64,000 nucleotides of DNA, from NCBI GenBank assembly GCA_964458935.1, contig CAYWKS010000008.1, forward strand, positions 1 to 64,000, given 5' to 3'. The DNA comes from CAYWKS01 sp964458935 (lineage in GTDB: Bacteria > Planctomycetota > Phycisphaerae > Phycisphaerales > Zrk34). The notes beneath the pieces are model-generated. The model did not search any database. It was not told the origin of the DNA and saw nothing but the letters and a program-made list of their open reading frames with translations. Of the stretch, positions 46,111 to 56,905 are shown one piece after another (positions within the stretch are counted from its first letter, which is position 1; every line of letters begins with the position of its first letter). The position numbers and the translations under genes are program-made.

Positions 46111-47632
46111 GCAACTGCTTTCGCAATGACTTGATGCGTTGGAAAGCGCCCTTGGCCTTGAGGCTGGCCATCGCCAACCCCGCGTGCGCCAACTCCGCGT
46201 CGTCGTGATCCGCCAAGTCGATCCATGCGATGGAATCGATAAACGGCTTGCTCAGAGCGATCTGGTAGAACGCTTCAAGCCAGTGGCCTTGGACCACAGG
46301 TGACCACGGCTTGCGCCAGCACCCGCTGTCGCCGTCGGGCGGCGTGTGGGGGCCTCCGCTGTCGGACGGGCTCGGCGGGGTGTGCGCGTCATCCGTGTCG
46401 CCTTCGATCCGTTGGCTGGGTACACCCACGGCCGTCACGTGCAGCGGTTTGCCCAGGCCGTTGAAGCGATCCAGCAGGGCGCTGACCTGCATGAGGTCAC
46501 GCGTGTAGCGGCCTTCGGTGGCTTGTCCCATGCACAGGCGCACACCAAAGGCATCCACCGGCATGCCCGACTGCAGCACCATGTCCGCGTAAATCATCGG
46601 AGGGATCGAGCGTGGATTCGACGCGTAATACTCGCCGAAAGGATGGGTGATCTCGACCAGCGCCTTGGCGTTGGGCTGAATCTTCTTGACCAGCATGACG
46701 GTCATGCGGGTCAGGTCCATCAACTGCTCCATTGTCAGATTGAGTTGGCTGTTGGTGTGGATGCCGCTGACAACGTTCCACAGCGTCACGACGTTGCGGT
46801 ACCGGGTCACGACGCGCTCCACGTGCTCGTAGATCGTATCGCGTACCGTTTCGTAGTCGTGTTCCATGACGCCCAGCCAGTCGGGCGAGCATCGCCGCGC
46901 GAAGCTCACAACCGGTCCGGCCAGCACGGGAAGCCGCGTGCGATACGCCCATTCCGCCCAACTGTCGAGCAGGGTCCAGTCATACTCCTGTTCGTGAGGC
47001 TCGATCCGTCGCCACCGCGTCGGGAGAGCGACATAATCGAAGTTGGCGGCCAGCGTCGATCGGATCGTCTCGGTGTTCTGGTCGAGGGCGACACCGCAGC
47101 CCAGCACGGTGCGTCTGCCGGCGGGGGCTTGGCGTCTTCGCTCCTGAAGCGCCGCGGCGTGGGCCAGGGCCAATTCCTCCGATGCGTCGATCCCCGCGAC
47201 CAGCGCCTCGTGCGCCAGGCGATTGGCGACCACCGGTTCGTCCACCGTATTGAGCGCCTGGACGAACAGCGCCCGTGCCGTCTGCGCCCGGCGCATCGCC
47301 GGGTGCTCCGCGGACAACTCGAACATCATCCAGTCTTCCTGCTTGGCCAGCAGCAGCATCAGCCGGTGCCGCGCCAATTCCAGATAGAGCAGGTATGGCG
47401 GCTCGCGGTCGGGCAGCAGGCATGTCTGGACCGTCAGCGCCCCGATTGTGCCCAAGTCGACTTGCAGCGCGAGCGCCGCCGGCCCGGTGGCGCGCTTGTC
47501 GCACGTAATGTCATCGCCTTCGAGGCGGACGGTACCCCGCGCGGGGATGTTATCCGGCCCAACGAGGTGGGCATTGCGCAGCACGAAAGGCTCGCCGGAT
47601 GATTCGTCGCAAGCAACACGGAACTTCAGCAT
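46079..47632 (-). CDS. GH10-like protein lacking catalytic glutamates
   Basis: A 517-residue protein with no signal peptide. Residues of about 185-500 look like a GH10 (endo-xylanase) TIM barrel: FDYVALPTRWRRIEPHEQEYDW, then LPVLAGPVVSFARRCSPDWLG, NVVTLWNVVSGIHTNSQ, and PVDAFGVRLCMGQ. In active GH10 enzymes the acid/base Glu lies in a WDVVNE block and the nucleophile in ITELDV; here the corresponding segments read LWNVVSGIH and LHVTAVGVP with neither Glu. The N-terminal 180 residues are unfamiliar. The protein is probably not a xylanase. It starts a three-gene operon with a ComEA-like and an RNase HII-like gene. Confidence 0.6.
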   Translation of the reverse strand: MLKFRVACDESSGEPFVLRNAHLVGPDNIPARGTVRLEGDDITCDKRATGPAALALQVDLGTIGALTVQTCLLPDREPPYLLYLELARHRLMLLLAKQEDWMMFELSAEHPAMRRAQTARALFVQALNTVDEPVVANRLAHEALVAGIDASEELALAHAAALQERRRQAPAGRRTVLGCGVALDQNTETIRSTLAANFDYVALPTRWRRIEPHEQEYDWTLLDSWAEWAYRTRLPVLAGPVVSFARRCSPDWLGVMEHDYETVRDTIYEHVERVVTRYRNVVTLWNVVSGIHTNSQLNLTMEQLMDLTRMTVMLVKKIQPNAKALVEITHPFGEYYASNPRSIPPMIYADMVLQSGMPVDAFGVRLCMGQATEGRYTRDLMQVSALLDRFNGLGKPLHVTAVGVPSQRIEGDTDDAHTPPSPSDSGGPHTPPDGDSGCWRKPWSPVVQGHWLEAFYQIALSKPFIDSIAWIDLADHDDAELAHAGLAMASLKAKGAFQRIKSLRKQLHGEHVHQTGG

Positions 47633-47930
47633 CGTCTACGCAGGCCCTGTCGGCCTGACCTCGTCCTATGAAGGTATGAATGATTGCGGGGTGGCAGGTC
47701 CGACTCGGTGGCGGGTCGGCGACGCCGGCGCGGGTTGTGGGTAGCGTTAGGCTTGCTCTTATGCAGTCACCTGCTCCATACCGCAAGGGTGGGGCGCACC
47801 CCCTATTCAACGTCTCGTGCCAACGTTGTATTCTCGCGATTTTCGTCGGCCCGACAAGCGCCCGGTTCGGCATGGCTTGTGCGCCGCGTCTGCGATAGAC
47901 TTCCCCTAAACCTTCACAGGGATCAAGACC

Positions 47931-48860
47931 ATGACCGACACCCTCCCCCTGCTGGAAACGGATTTGCCACTGGCCGGCCGCCGCAGCGGCAAAGTACGCG
48001 ACATTTATGATGTGACGCTCGAGGACGGCGGAGTCGGCCTGCTCATCGTCGCCACCGACCGCATCAGCGCCTTCGATGTGGTGATGTCTAACGGGCTGCC
48101 CGGCAAGGGTATCGTGCTGACCCAGATCAGCCGCTTCTGGTTCGAGCACTTCGCCAATCGCGTGGACCATCACCTGATCTCCACCCGGGCCGCGGACGTG
48201 CCCGGTCTGGACGCCGATCAGCAGCAACGGCTTGACCGCCGCATCATGCTGTGTCGCAAGACGCGCGTGGTGCCCATCGAATGCGTGGTGCGGGGCTATC
48301 TCGCCGGGTCGGGGTGGAAGGAGTATCAGCAGTCGCAGACGGTGTGCGGCATCGAACTGCCGGCGGGGCTGACGCAGTGCGAGCAACTGCCCGAGCCGAT
48401 CTTCACACCCGCGACCAAGGCCGAGACCGGCCACGACGAGAACATCAGCTTCGTGGAGGCCTGCGACATCGCCGGCACGGAGCTGATGACGAAGCTGCGA
48501 GATTTGAGCCTGATGATCTACGCCGAGGGTCGCGATTACGCCGCCGAGCGCGGGATCATCCTCGCCGACACCAAGTTCGAGTGGGGGCTGCCCGACGATA
48601 GCGAAGAGCCGATCCTCATCGATGAGGTGCTCACCCCCGACTCATCTCGCTTCTGGCCGGCGGATGAATACGAGCCCGGTCGCGACCAGAACAGCTTCGA
48701 CAAGCAGATCGTTCGCAATTACCTGCAGGAACTGTGCGACGGCGGTGAATGGGACAAGACGCCGCCCGGGCCCATGTTGCCGCCGCAGGTCGTCGAGCGG
48801 ACCATGAGGCGATACCGCGAGGCTTACGCGCAACTCACAGGACACGCGATCGAGTTATGA
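47931..48860 (+). CDS. purC: SAICAR synthetase
   Basis: A 309-residue purine biosynthesis enzyme joining aspartate to CAIR with ATP. The phosphate-binding RSGKVRDIYDV near residue 18, ATDRISAFDVVM near 45, CVVRGYLAGSGWKEYQ near 115, and FTPATKAETGHDENISF near 155 are the family landmarks, with IILADTKFEWGL and IDEVLTPDSSRFWP later. Length is normal for the SAICAR synthetase group with the 300-residue form. TAGACT about 30 bases upstream may be its -10 box. The preceding 298 bases contain no other gene. Confidence 0.95.
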   Translation: MTDTLPLLETDLPLAGRRSGKVRDIYDVTLEDGGVGLLIVATDRISAFDVVMSNGLPGKGIVLTQISRFWFEHFANRVDHHLISTRAADVPGLDADQQQRLDRRIMLCRKTRVVPIECVVRGYLAGSGWKEYQQSQTVCGIELPAGLTQCEQLPEPIFTPATKAETGHDENISFVEACDIAGTELMTKLRDLSLMIYAEGRDYAAERGIILADTKFEWGLPDDSEEPILIDEVLTPDSSRFWPADEYEPGRDQNSFDKQIVRNYLQELCDGGEWDKTPPGPMLPPQVVERTMRRYREAYAQLTGHAIEL

Positions 48861-48939
48861 GCACTTTGCCGGGAGAAAAGGGCAGCGGCGTGAGGGCGCG
48901 ATCGCTGGACCCGCGCCGCCACGCCTGCCCGAAGCTTGC

Positions 48940-51120
48940 TTACTTGATGAAAAGCATCTCCTGGTAGGTCGGGAGCGGCCACAGATCGTCGGCCACCAGG
49001 CCTTCCAGTTCGTCGACGTATTCGCGGACCTCCAGCATCTTCGGCAGGACCTCATCCTTGCAGAAGTAGCAATGCGCCTCGACGTCGTCAAACTCGTCCT
49101 CCTTGGCCTTGAGTTCGACGAGATGCTCGGTGGCGTCCTGCAGACTGGCGATCAACTCGGTCACACGCTTGATCGTCTTGTGATCCGGCTCGATGCCCAC
49201 TTCCTTGAGGTTCGCCAGCGAAGTCGCCAGTTCGCCCTGGTAGCGGATCGCCGCGGGGAAAATCATCGTCTTGACCATCTTGATCACGAGGTTCGACTCG
49301 ACATTGATCTTGCCGATGTACTGCTCGGCGTACACCTCGTAACGCGAGTGCAGCTCGCGCGGCGTCAGCACAGCGTATCGATCAAACAACTCCTCGACGG
49401 TCTTCTCCTTCAGCACCGGCAAGGCGTCGGCGGTGGTGCGCAGGTTCGGCAGGCCTCGCTTCTCTACCGCCTCCTTGTGCCATTCCTCGCTGTAGCCGTC
49501 GCCGTTGAACACGACCTTCTCGCATTCGCCCCAGACGTCCTTGACGATCTTCTCCACCGCCTCGCCAAGCTTCTGCGGCGAGTTGGTGTCGGATGCCTCG
49601 AGGATGCTCACGCAGTACTCCAGCGACTCGGCCATGATCGTGTTGAGCACGACCAGCGGGCCGGCGATCGACTGGCTCGATCCGACGGCGCGGAACTCGA
49701 ACCGGTTACCGGTGAACGCCATCGGGCTGGTGCGGTTGCGGTCGCCCGAGTGCTTGGGCACCGGCGGGATCACGTCCACGCCGACATGCAGCAGGTCACG
49801 CTTAGCGGTGACGGGCGTGCCCTCCGCGATCGATTTCATCGTCTGCGTCAATTCGTCGCCGAGGAAGACCGACAGGATCGCCGGCGGGGCCTCATTGGCG
49901 CCCAGACGGTGGTCGTTGCTCGCCGACGCGACCGCCGCACGCAGCAGCTTCTGCCACTTGTACACCGCGCGGATCATCGCCGCGCAGAACACCAGGAATT
50001 GGGCGTTGTCAGCAGGCGTGTCGCCCGGATCGAACAGGTTGCCCGCCTGCGAGGAGCCGAGGGAATAGTTCAAGTGCTTGCCCGACCCGTTGACGCCCGC
50101 GAACGGCTTCTCGTGCATCAGCGCGATCATGCCGTACTTCTTCGCCACGCGCTGCAGCGTCACCATCATCAACTGCTGATGGTCGGTCGCGACATTGGAG
50201 AATTCGAAGACCGGGGCGACTTCGTACTGGCCCGGCGCCACCTCGTTGTGACGCGTCTTCACCGGGATGCCCAGACGGAACATCTCACGCTCGACCTCGA
50301 ACATACACGCCAGCACGCGCTCGGTGATCGCGCCGAAGTAGTGGTCGTCAAACTCCTGGCCTTTGGGCGGAGCGCAGCCGAACAGCGTGCGCTCGGCCGC
50401 CATCAGGTCCGGGCGGGCGTAGTAAAACGACTTGTCGATCAGGAAGTATTCCTGCTCGGGGCCGGCGGTCGAACTGACGAACGGTCCGTCGTTGCCGAAG
50501 TACTTCAGGACGCGTTGGGCCTGGGCGTTGAGCGCCTGCATGGACCGCAGCACGGGTGTCTTCTTGTCCAGCGCTTCGCCGGTCCACGAGACGAACGCGG
50601 TCGGAATGCACAGCGTCGCGCCGTTGGGATTGTCCATGATGTACGCGGGGCTGGTCACGTCCCAGATCGTGTATCCACGGGCTTCGAAGGTCTGGCGGAT
50701 CCCGCCGCTGGGGAACGACGAGCCGTCCGGCTCGCCCTGGATCAGCGCCTTGCCGTCGAACTGGCCGATGGTCCCGCCGGCGCCGTCCGGGTCGAAGAAG
50801 CTGTCGTGCTTCTCGGCCGTCAGCCCGGTGAGGGGGTAGAACACGTGCGCGTAGTGGGTCGCGCCCTTGTCGATGGCCCAGGTCTTCATCGCCTGTGCCA
50901 CCGCGTCGGCCACGGACATATCCAACTCGCCGCCGGTCTCGATCGTGTGCTTCAGAGATTTGAACACGCCCTTGGGCAGGCGCTCGGCCATTTCCTTGTA
51001 GCTGAAGACGTTTTCCGCCCAGACCTCGCTGGTGGGCACATTCCGATAGTCGAACATCGACTCGATCGGCGGGGCGGTGGCGATGTTATTGATCGCTGTC
51101 TGGCGGGTTGCGTGACTCAT
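48940..51120 (-). CDS. glnN: Glutamine synthetase type III
   Basis: A 726-residue GSIII, far longer than GSI (about 470), assimilating ammonium into glutamine. The GSIII N-terminal domain (FDYRNVPTSEVWAENVFSYKEM) precedes the catalytic core with AGPEQEYFLID, KTRHNEVAPGQYEVAPVFE and ALMHEKPFAGVNGSGKHLNYSLG; the metal- and glutamate-binding residues in these blocks are present. NRTSPMAFTGNRFEFRAVGSS is the ATP/phosphate block. GGAG lies 11 bases before the ATG. A strong sigma-54 promoter match about 75-90 bases upstream suggests nitrogen-responsive expression. Confidence 0.95.
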   Translation of the reverse strand: MSHATRQTAINNIATAPPIESMFDYRNVPTSEVWAENVFSYKEMAERLPKGVFKSLKHTIETGGELDMSVADAVAQAMKTWAIDKGATHYAHVFYPLTGLTAEKHDSFFDPDGAGGTIGQFDGKALIQGEPDGSSFPSGGIRQTFEARGYTIWDVTSPAYIMDNPNGATLCIPTAFVSWTGEALDKKTPVLRSMQALNAQAQRVLKYFGNDGPFVSSTAGPEQEYFLIDKSFYYARPDLMAAERTLFGCAPPKGQEFDDHYFGAITERVLACMFEVEREMFRLGIPVKTRHNEVAPGQYEVAPVFEFSNVATDHQQLMMVTLQRVAKKYGMIALMHEKPFAGVNGSGKHLNYSLGSSQAGNLFDPGDTPADNAQFLVFCAAMIRAVYKWQKLLRAAVASASNDHRLGANEAPPAILSVFLGDELTQTMKSIAEGTPVTAKRDLLHVGVDVIPPVPKHSGDRNRTSPMAFTGNRFEFRAVGSSQSIAGPLVVLNTIMAESLEYCVSILEASDTNSPQKLGEAVEKIVKDVWGECEKVVFNGDGYSEEWHKEAVEKRGLPNLRTTADALPVLKEKTVEELFDRYAVLTPRELHSRYEVYAEQYIGKINVESNLVIKMVKTMIFPAAIRYQGELATSLANLKEVGIEPDHKTIKRVTELIASLQDATEHLVELKAKEDEFDDVEAHCYFCKDEVLPKMLEVREYVDELEGLVADDLWPLPTYQEMLFIK

Positions 51121-51194
51121 AGATCAATCAGCTCCAATTCAGAGTAGAGATAGCGCTCGCGGCCGTACTCCAACTGCGGCCAGATTACGCGATA

Positions 51195-51210
51195 GGCAAA
51201 AACCTTGCCA
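51195..51210 (-). promoter_or_regulatory. Sigma-54 promoter of glnN
   Basis: On the minus strand TGGCAAGGTTTTTGCC has GG and GC exactly 10 bases apart, the -24/-12 layout of sigma-54 promoters, and agrees with the consensus TGGCAC-N5-TTGCW at all but two positions. It would start transcription about 65 bases before glnN. The stretch is also a GGCAA/TTGCC inverted repeat, so a repressor site is an alternative. Confidence 0.65.
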
Positions 51211-51378
51211 GTCAGCGAAAAACGCGTCAGTACGCCCGGCCGTGCCTAGTTTGTAATCGCCGGGTTGTGGTGCCATGTGACGTGCCTACTTTTCGCGCAG
51301 CAGCGGCCGGCTACTGAACACTGCCAAGGCAACGTCACTGTTGGCCTCGGGGCAGGCATTGAAGGCCGTTCGGCCTGA

Positions 51379-51384
51379 TAGAAT
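51379..51384 (+). promoter_or_regulatory. Candidate -10 box adjacent to uvrB start
   Basis: TAGAAT ends 8 bases before the uvrB ATG, which would leave essentially no 5' leader. No Shine-Dalgarno sequence and no clear -35 are visible. Confidence 0.35.
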
Positions 51385-51392
51385 GGGTACCC

Positions 51393-53465
<2,073 letters not shown>

Positions 53466-53475
53466 CCAGGCGACT

Positions 53476-54291
53476 TCAGCCGACTGCGTGACGCCTGCGT
53501 CGGTGCATCAGCATCAGACCGCCGGCGACCATGACGAGTGCAGCTGATGGTTCGGGCACGAACACGATCGTTGCCGGCGAACCAGCCACCTCTGGATCAT
53601 CGATGTCTTCGGGGACCACGGCATCGGGATCGCCGACGAACCAGTACCTGTCGGAGTAGACGTCGTGATCGGTGAAGTTACCGTCCTTGTCGACGTTGCC
53701 GCCGATGATGCGAGCGCTCGCGAAGCCTTCAGGCGCCCGCGCGGTCAGTCGCATGTGCGTCCAGTCGCTGTCGTTGCGCCCATCCATGGTGGCCATGGCC
53801 ATCCCGACCAGTTCGCCCGTAGCGCCCAGCCCCGACCATAGCTCGATCAGGAGCTTGTCTTCGTCACGGCCGAAGTCTCCGAAGTCGACGGACAGCACGC
53901 CACGCGATGCCGGTGCGCCGCTGCACGGATCGGAAAGGTCCATGATCAAGGCCTTGGGGGCCATGTCGCCGAAGACGTCGATGGTGCGGTTGCCGTAGGA
54001 AAGGGGCTTGCCGACCTGGCTGGGCAGCGTGTTCTCGATGATATCGAACGGCAAGCCCATCTCGCGGTACAGCGTGACGCGCACGCCGTCAACGTCGAAG
54101 ATCAAGAGCGAGCGGCTGCCGTCACGGACCGTGGCCCAGCCGCTCGATGTGCGATTGGACCGCACAACCGAATCGGCCGTCGCGGCGAACTGCTCGTAGG
54201 TCAGCAGCGTCGCCTGAACCTCTTGGGTGCAGACACACATGCACCACAGCATGGCGGCGCAAACGATAGTTTTTGCAGGATAACATCGCAC
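53476..54291 (-). CDS. PEP-CTERM anchored exported protein
   Basis: A 271-residue exported protein if started at GTG 54291, which gives a compact signal peptide (MRCYPAKTIVCAAMLWCMCV, cleavage near EVQA); ATG 54354 would add 21 residues before it. The mature part is beta-rich with many Asp and Gly. Residues of about 170-240 include FASARIIGGNVDKDGNFTDH and YWFVGDPDAVVPEDIDD. The C-terminus FVPEPSAALVMVAGGLMLM followed by HRRRRH is a PEP-CTERM sorting signal for exosortase. The function of the mature domain is unknown. Convergent with uvrB, 10 bases apart. Confidence 0.8.
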   Translation of the reverse strand: MRCYPAKTIVCAAMLWCMCVCTQEVQATLLTYEQFAATADSVVRSNRTSSGWATVRDGSRSLLIFDVDGVRVTLYREMGLPFDIIENTLPSQVGKPLSYGNRTIDVFGDMAPKALIMDLSDPCSGAPASRGVLSVDFGDFGRDEDKLLIELWSGLGATGELVGMAMATMDGRNDSDWTHMRLTARAPEGFASARIIGGNVDKDGNFTDHDVYSDRYWFVGDPDAVVPEDIDDPEVAGSPATIVFVPEPSAALVMVAGGLMLMHRRRRHAVG

Positions 54292-54392
54292 TCTCTCATA
54301 CTCCCACTTTGGCCAAGTGCATCCGGGATCCGGACGACCTGGCGCCGTGCGCATCTACGGGACACGCACACTGTCACCCCCGGGGTCTTGGG

Positions 54393-54434
54393 CTCTCTCA
54401 CACACAAATATAGCCCCCCGTCACGCGATTGCAA
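54393..54434 (-). promoter_or_regulatory. Promoter/leader element of second PEP-CTERM gene
   Basis: On the minus strand TTGCAA (54434-54429), 16 bases, TATATT (54412-54407), 7 bases, GAGAGAG (54399-54393), followed by CCCAAGACCCCGGGGGT. Another GAGAGAG lies at the start codon itself (54297-54291). The layout is the same as at the other PEP-CTERM gene. A CACTT/AAGTG repeat sits at 54305-54319. Confidence 0.6.
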
Positions 54435-54586
54435 GCCTTGATATGCCCGGTAATGAGATTTTAACGAGGGCTCACCAGCAATCACGCTTTTTGGCGGCCT
54501 GTATAGGGAGAATATCGGGCCTGCCGAAGGCCACTTCTGGTCGGGGCCGGAGAGTTGCTAGGATTGTGCAGGTTGGGTGATATGGC

Positions 54587-55447
54587 TCACCAGTCGCCCG
54601 CGAGCAAGTGATCGATCGCCTCGGCTACCCCGAGATCGTCGTTGCTGGCGGTCTGTTGCCTGGCGACGGCCAATACCTCGGGCACCGCGTTGGCCATGGC
54701 GATGCCGCACGCGGCGTGACGCAGCATCGTCACATCATTGATGTGGTCGCCGATCGCTGCGACCGCCGTCTCGGGGATGCCGTGCTCGCGGGCCAGCCAC
54801 TGCAGCCCGGACCACTTGTGCACACCCGCGGCGAAGACCTCCAGAACGTGTGTCGGCTCAGGGTTGGCTTCGCTCTCGGCGACCGCCGTGAAATGTTGGA
54901 CGAACAGGGACTCGCCGAACCGGTCGACCAGCCGCCGCCGGACCGGGGGCATGTGTGACGCCGGGCCGACAATGCCCACGCGCAGGGCGTGATGCAGGTC
55001 GTCTTCGGTCACCGCTTCGACGCCCTGATAGCTCGCCCCCACGTGGTCGAACCACCAGCGCGTGTTCGCCGTCAACCGCTGCGGCCGCACCACCAGGTAG
55101 TCGTGCTCGCTGACCGCTGGGTCAAGCAGGACCAGCACGGCATCATCGCCAGTCATCAGTTCATCGATGATGGCCAGGGAGATGTGCGGCTCAATGGTCG
55201 CGCGGTGCAGCGTGCGGCCGGTGGTCGGGTCGCTGATCAGTGCGCCGTTGGCCAGCACCAGCGGCGTGTTGTGCGCCAAAGCGACCACGGCGCTGCGGGC
55301 TTCCTTGAGCCCGCGCCCCGTGCACAGCGCCACCAGCATGCCCGCGCCTTGTGCCCGCTGCACGGCGCGGACGTTGGCTTCAGGCATCCGCCCCGACGAA
55401 TCGAACAACGTCCCGTCGAGGTCCAATGCGAGCAGTTGGTATTTCAT
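54587..55447 (-). CDS. Cof-type HAD phosphatase
   Basis: A 286-residue HAD-superfamily hydrolase of the Cof (class IIB cap) type. The nucleophile motif is LLALDLDGTLFDSSG with Asp 9 and Asp 11, motif II is ALCTGRG near residue 43, motif III Lys is in GVHKWSGLQWLA near 205, and motif IV is IGDHINDVTMLRHA near 228. Such enzymes dephosphorylate sugar phosphates, nucleotides or FMN; substrate cannot be read from sequence. Start 55447 gives MKYQLLALDLDGT. It follows the AsmA/DUF748-like gene by 29 bases. Confidence 0.85.
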   Translation of the reverse strand: MKYQLLALDLDGTLFDSSGRMPEANVRAVQRAQGAGMLVALCTGRGLKEARSAVVALAHNTPLVLANGALISDPTTGRTLHRATIEPHISLAIIDELMTGDDAVLVLLDPAVSEHDYLVVRPQRLTANTRWWFDHVGASYQGVEAVTEDDLHHALRVGIVGPASHMPPVRRRLVDRFGESLFVQHFTAVAESEANPEPTHVLEVFAAGVHKWSGLQWLAREHGIPETAVAAIGDHINDVTMLRHAACGIAMANAVPEVLAVARQQTASNDDLGVAEAIDHLLAGDW

Positions 55448-55476
55448 GCCGCGATTCAAGAGAAGTCCGTCGCGCC

Positions 55477-56382
55477 TCACTCGCCGCTGTTGGCGTCTTT
55501 GCCACCGCCAAGGAAGTTGCCGATGGCGTCGCCGACCTTCTTGCCAGCCCCTGCCCCGGTCTTGCCGGCGGCCTCGCCGAGCTTCTCGCCGACCTTGCCG
55601 ACGGCGTCCGCAGCGCCCTTGCTCACGCCCTGCAACTGCTCGGCGACCTTGCCGGTGCTCTGTTGGAGCAGCTTGGCGGCGTTGCCACCGAGGGCCTGGG
55701 CGGCGGCCTGCAGTTCGCCGGTCAGCCGGCCGCTGAGGTCGGCCATCTCCGCGGGAAACGCCTGGATCACGCCCACCGTAATCGCGGGGAACAACTGCGC
55801 GATCAACTGATCCAGCGGCACGCTGTCCTGCGTCACGTTTTCCAACTCGATGTCGGGAGGCGTGACTTGAACCTTGCCCATCGGTCCGTCAACCGTCGCG
55901 GTCACATTGCGGACCACCAGCTTCTTGACCATGTACTGCTTGCCGGGCTGTTCGTCCTCGGCCGGGGCGTCGGCATCCTCGTCGCCACTGAATCGCTTCA
56001 GGTTGTCGGAGATGACCTCGATGTTGTACTTGCCTTCGGACTTTTCAATGTTCAGTTCCAGCCCGTCGATCACGATCTGATTGATCACGACGGTGTCCTC
56101 GCGGAGGCTTCCCGGTTCGACGCCCATGTCCAGGAGCGACGACTTCATGAGGTGCGTCGCCTCGTAGCCGGACGGGTTGCCAATGCCCAAGCCCTGGATC
56201 TTGGCGGTGCCGCCGAGCAGCGACAGGCTGACGCTGTCGACCGTGGTGTCGACGCCGAGTGCATAGGTGCCGCCGCGTTCGATGGCGGACTTCGCCACGG
56301 CGTCGATGCGGAACCAGAGCACGGCGACGGCGACGATCGCCAGGATGACCACGGCGAGGAAGATGCGAACCAGCGTCTTCAT
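55477..56382 (-). CDS. AsmA/DUF748-like protein with LEA-like tail
   Basis: A 301-residue protein with one N-terminal membrane helix (residues 5-24), then a beta-rich region (about 40-200) resembling AsmA/DUF748 proteins: TVDSVSLSLLGGTAKIQGLGIGNPSGY and INQIVIDGLELNIEKSEGKYN. A helical segment follows, and the last 65 residues are Lys/Gly/Ala-rich amphipathic repeats (GKVGEKLGEAAGKTGAGAGKK) like late-embryogenesis or apolipoprotein-type helices. It likely sits in the periplasm anchored to the inner membrane; a lipid-related role is only inferred. AAGGAG 7 bases upstream fixes the start. Confidence 0.68.
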   Translation of the reverse strand: MKTLVRIFLAVVILAIVAVAVLWFRIDAVAKSAIERGGTYALGVDTTVDSVSLSLLGGTAKIQGLGIGNPSGYEATHLMKSSLLDMGVEPGSLREDTVVINQIVIDGLELNIEKSEGKYNIEVISDNLKRFSGDEDADAPAEDEQPGKQYMVKKLVVRNVTATVDGPMGKVQVTPPDIELENVTQDSVPLDQLIAQLFPAITVGVIQAFPAEMADLSGRLTGELQAAAQALGGNAAKLLQQSTGKVAEQLQGVSKGAADAVGKVGEKLGEAAGKTGAGAGKKVGDAIGNFLGGGKDANSGE

Positions 56383-56529
56383 TGCTGTCTCCTTATGTAG
56401 GGTGCTTCTCAAGGCTGCTGCCCTCTGATTGTACGGCAAGCCGCCGACATACGCCCGGTTCATCCGGAGGCTCGACAAAGCGGCTTCGGTCCCTATCATG
56501 CGACGTGCGTTTCACAGGGACAAGCGATC

Positions 56530-56904
56530 ATGACTGAGAACACGAATGACCACCTCGAAGGGTGGGTGCCGGATATTGCGGCCGAGCCCGATCTGTTCGC
56601 GGCGCTGGAAAAGGCGTTCGACTATCGCGGCGACATCACCGTGACAACCCGGGAGGCGCAGGTCGTGGCTGGGTACCTGTTCGATCGACGCCGGGGTCAG
56701 GGGTTGGCCGACTCATCGGTGCGGATCATGCCCGCCGACGGGTCGCCGATTGTCTCGATCCCGTACGACCGGGTGGCCCGGATTCAGTTCGCCGAGAAGG
56801 ACCCTGCCGCCGGCAAGAGCTGGGAGAACTGGCTGAAGCGATACGTCGAGAAGAAGCGCAAGGGCGAGTCGGCCGACCTCCACGCCGAGCCGCTCGACGA
56901 GTGA
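56530..56904 (+). CDS. Small conserved protein of unknown function
   Basis: A 124-residue soluble acidic/basic mixed protein I do not recognise. It has FAALEKAFDYRGDITVTTR near residue 22, a segment with AGYLFDRRRG, a strand-rich middle ending SIPYDRVARIQFAEKD, and a basic helix KSWENWLKRYVEKKRKGES before an acidic end. The pattern of a small beta fold with a charged tail suggests a binding protein rather than an enzyme. AGGGA lies about 12 bases upstream. Convergent with the secreted hydrolase, with one base between them. Confidence 0.6.
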   Translation: MTENTNDHLEGWVPDIAAEPDLFAALEKAFDYRGDITVTTREAQVVAGYLFDRRRGQGLADSSVRIMPADGSPIVSIPYDRVARIQFAEKDPAAGKSWENWLKRYVEKKRKGESADLHAEPLDE

Positions 56905-56905
56905 A

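Noticed and set aside
46079..47632. Calling this gene a xylanase
   Set aside because: The barrel resembles GH10 but both catalytic glutamates are absent and no signal peptide is present.
49072..51147. A 691-codon open frame antisense to glnN
   Set aside because: Antisense shadow of GSIII; no recognisable domain and a repetitive Arg/His/Val composition.
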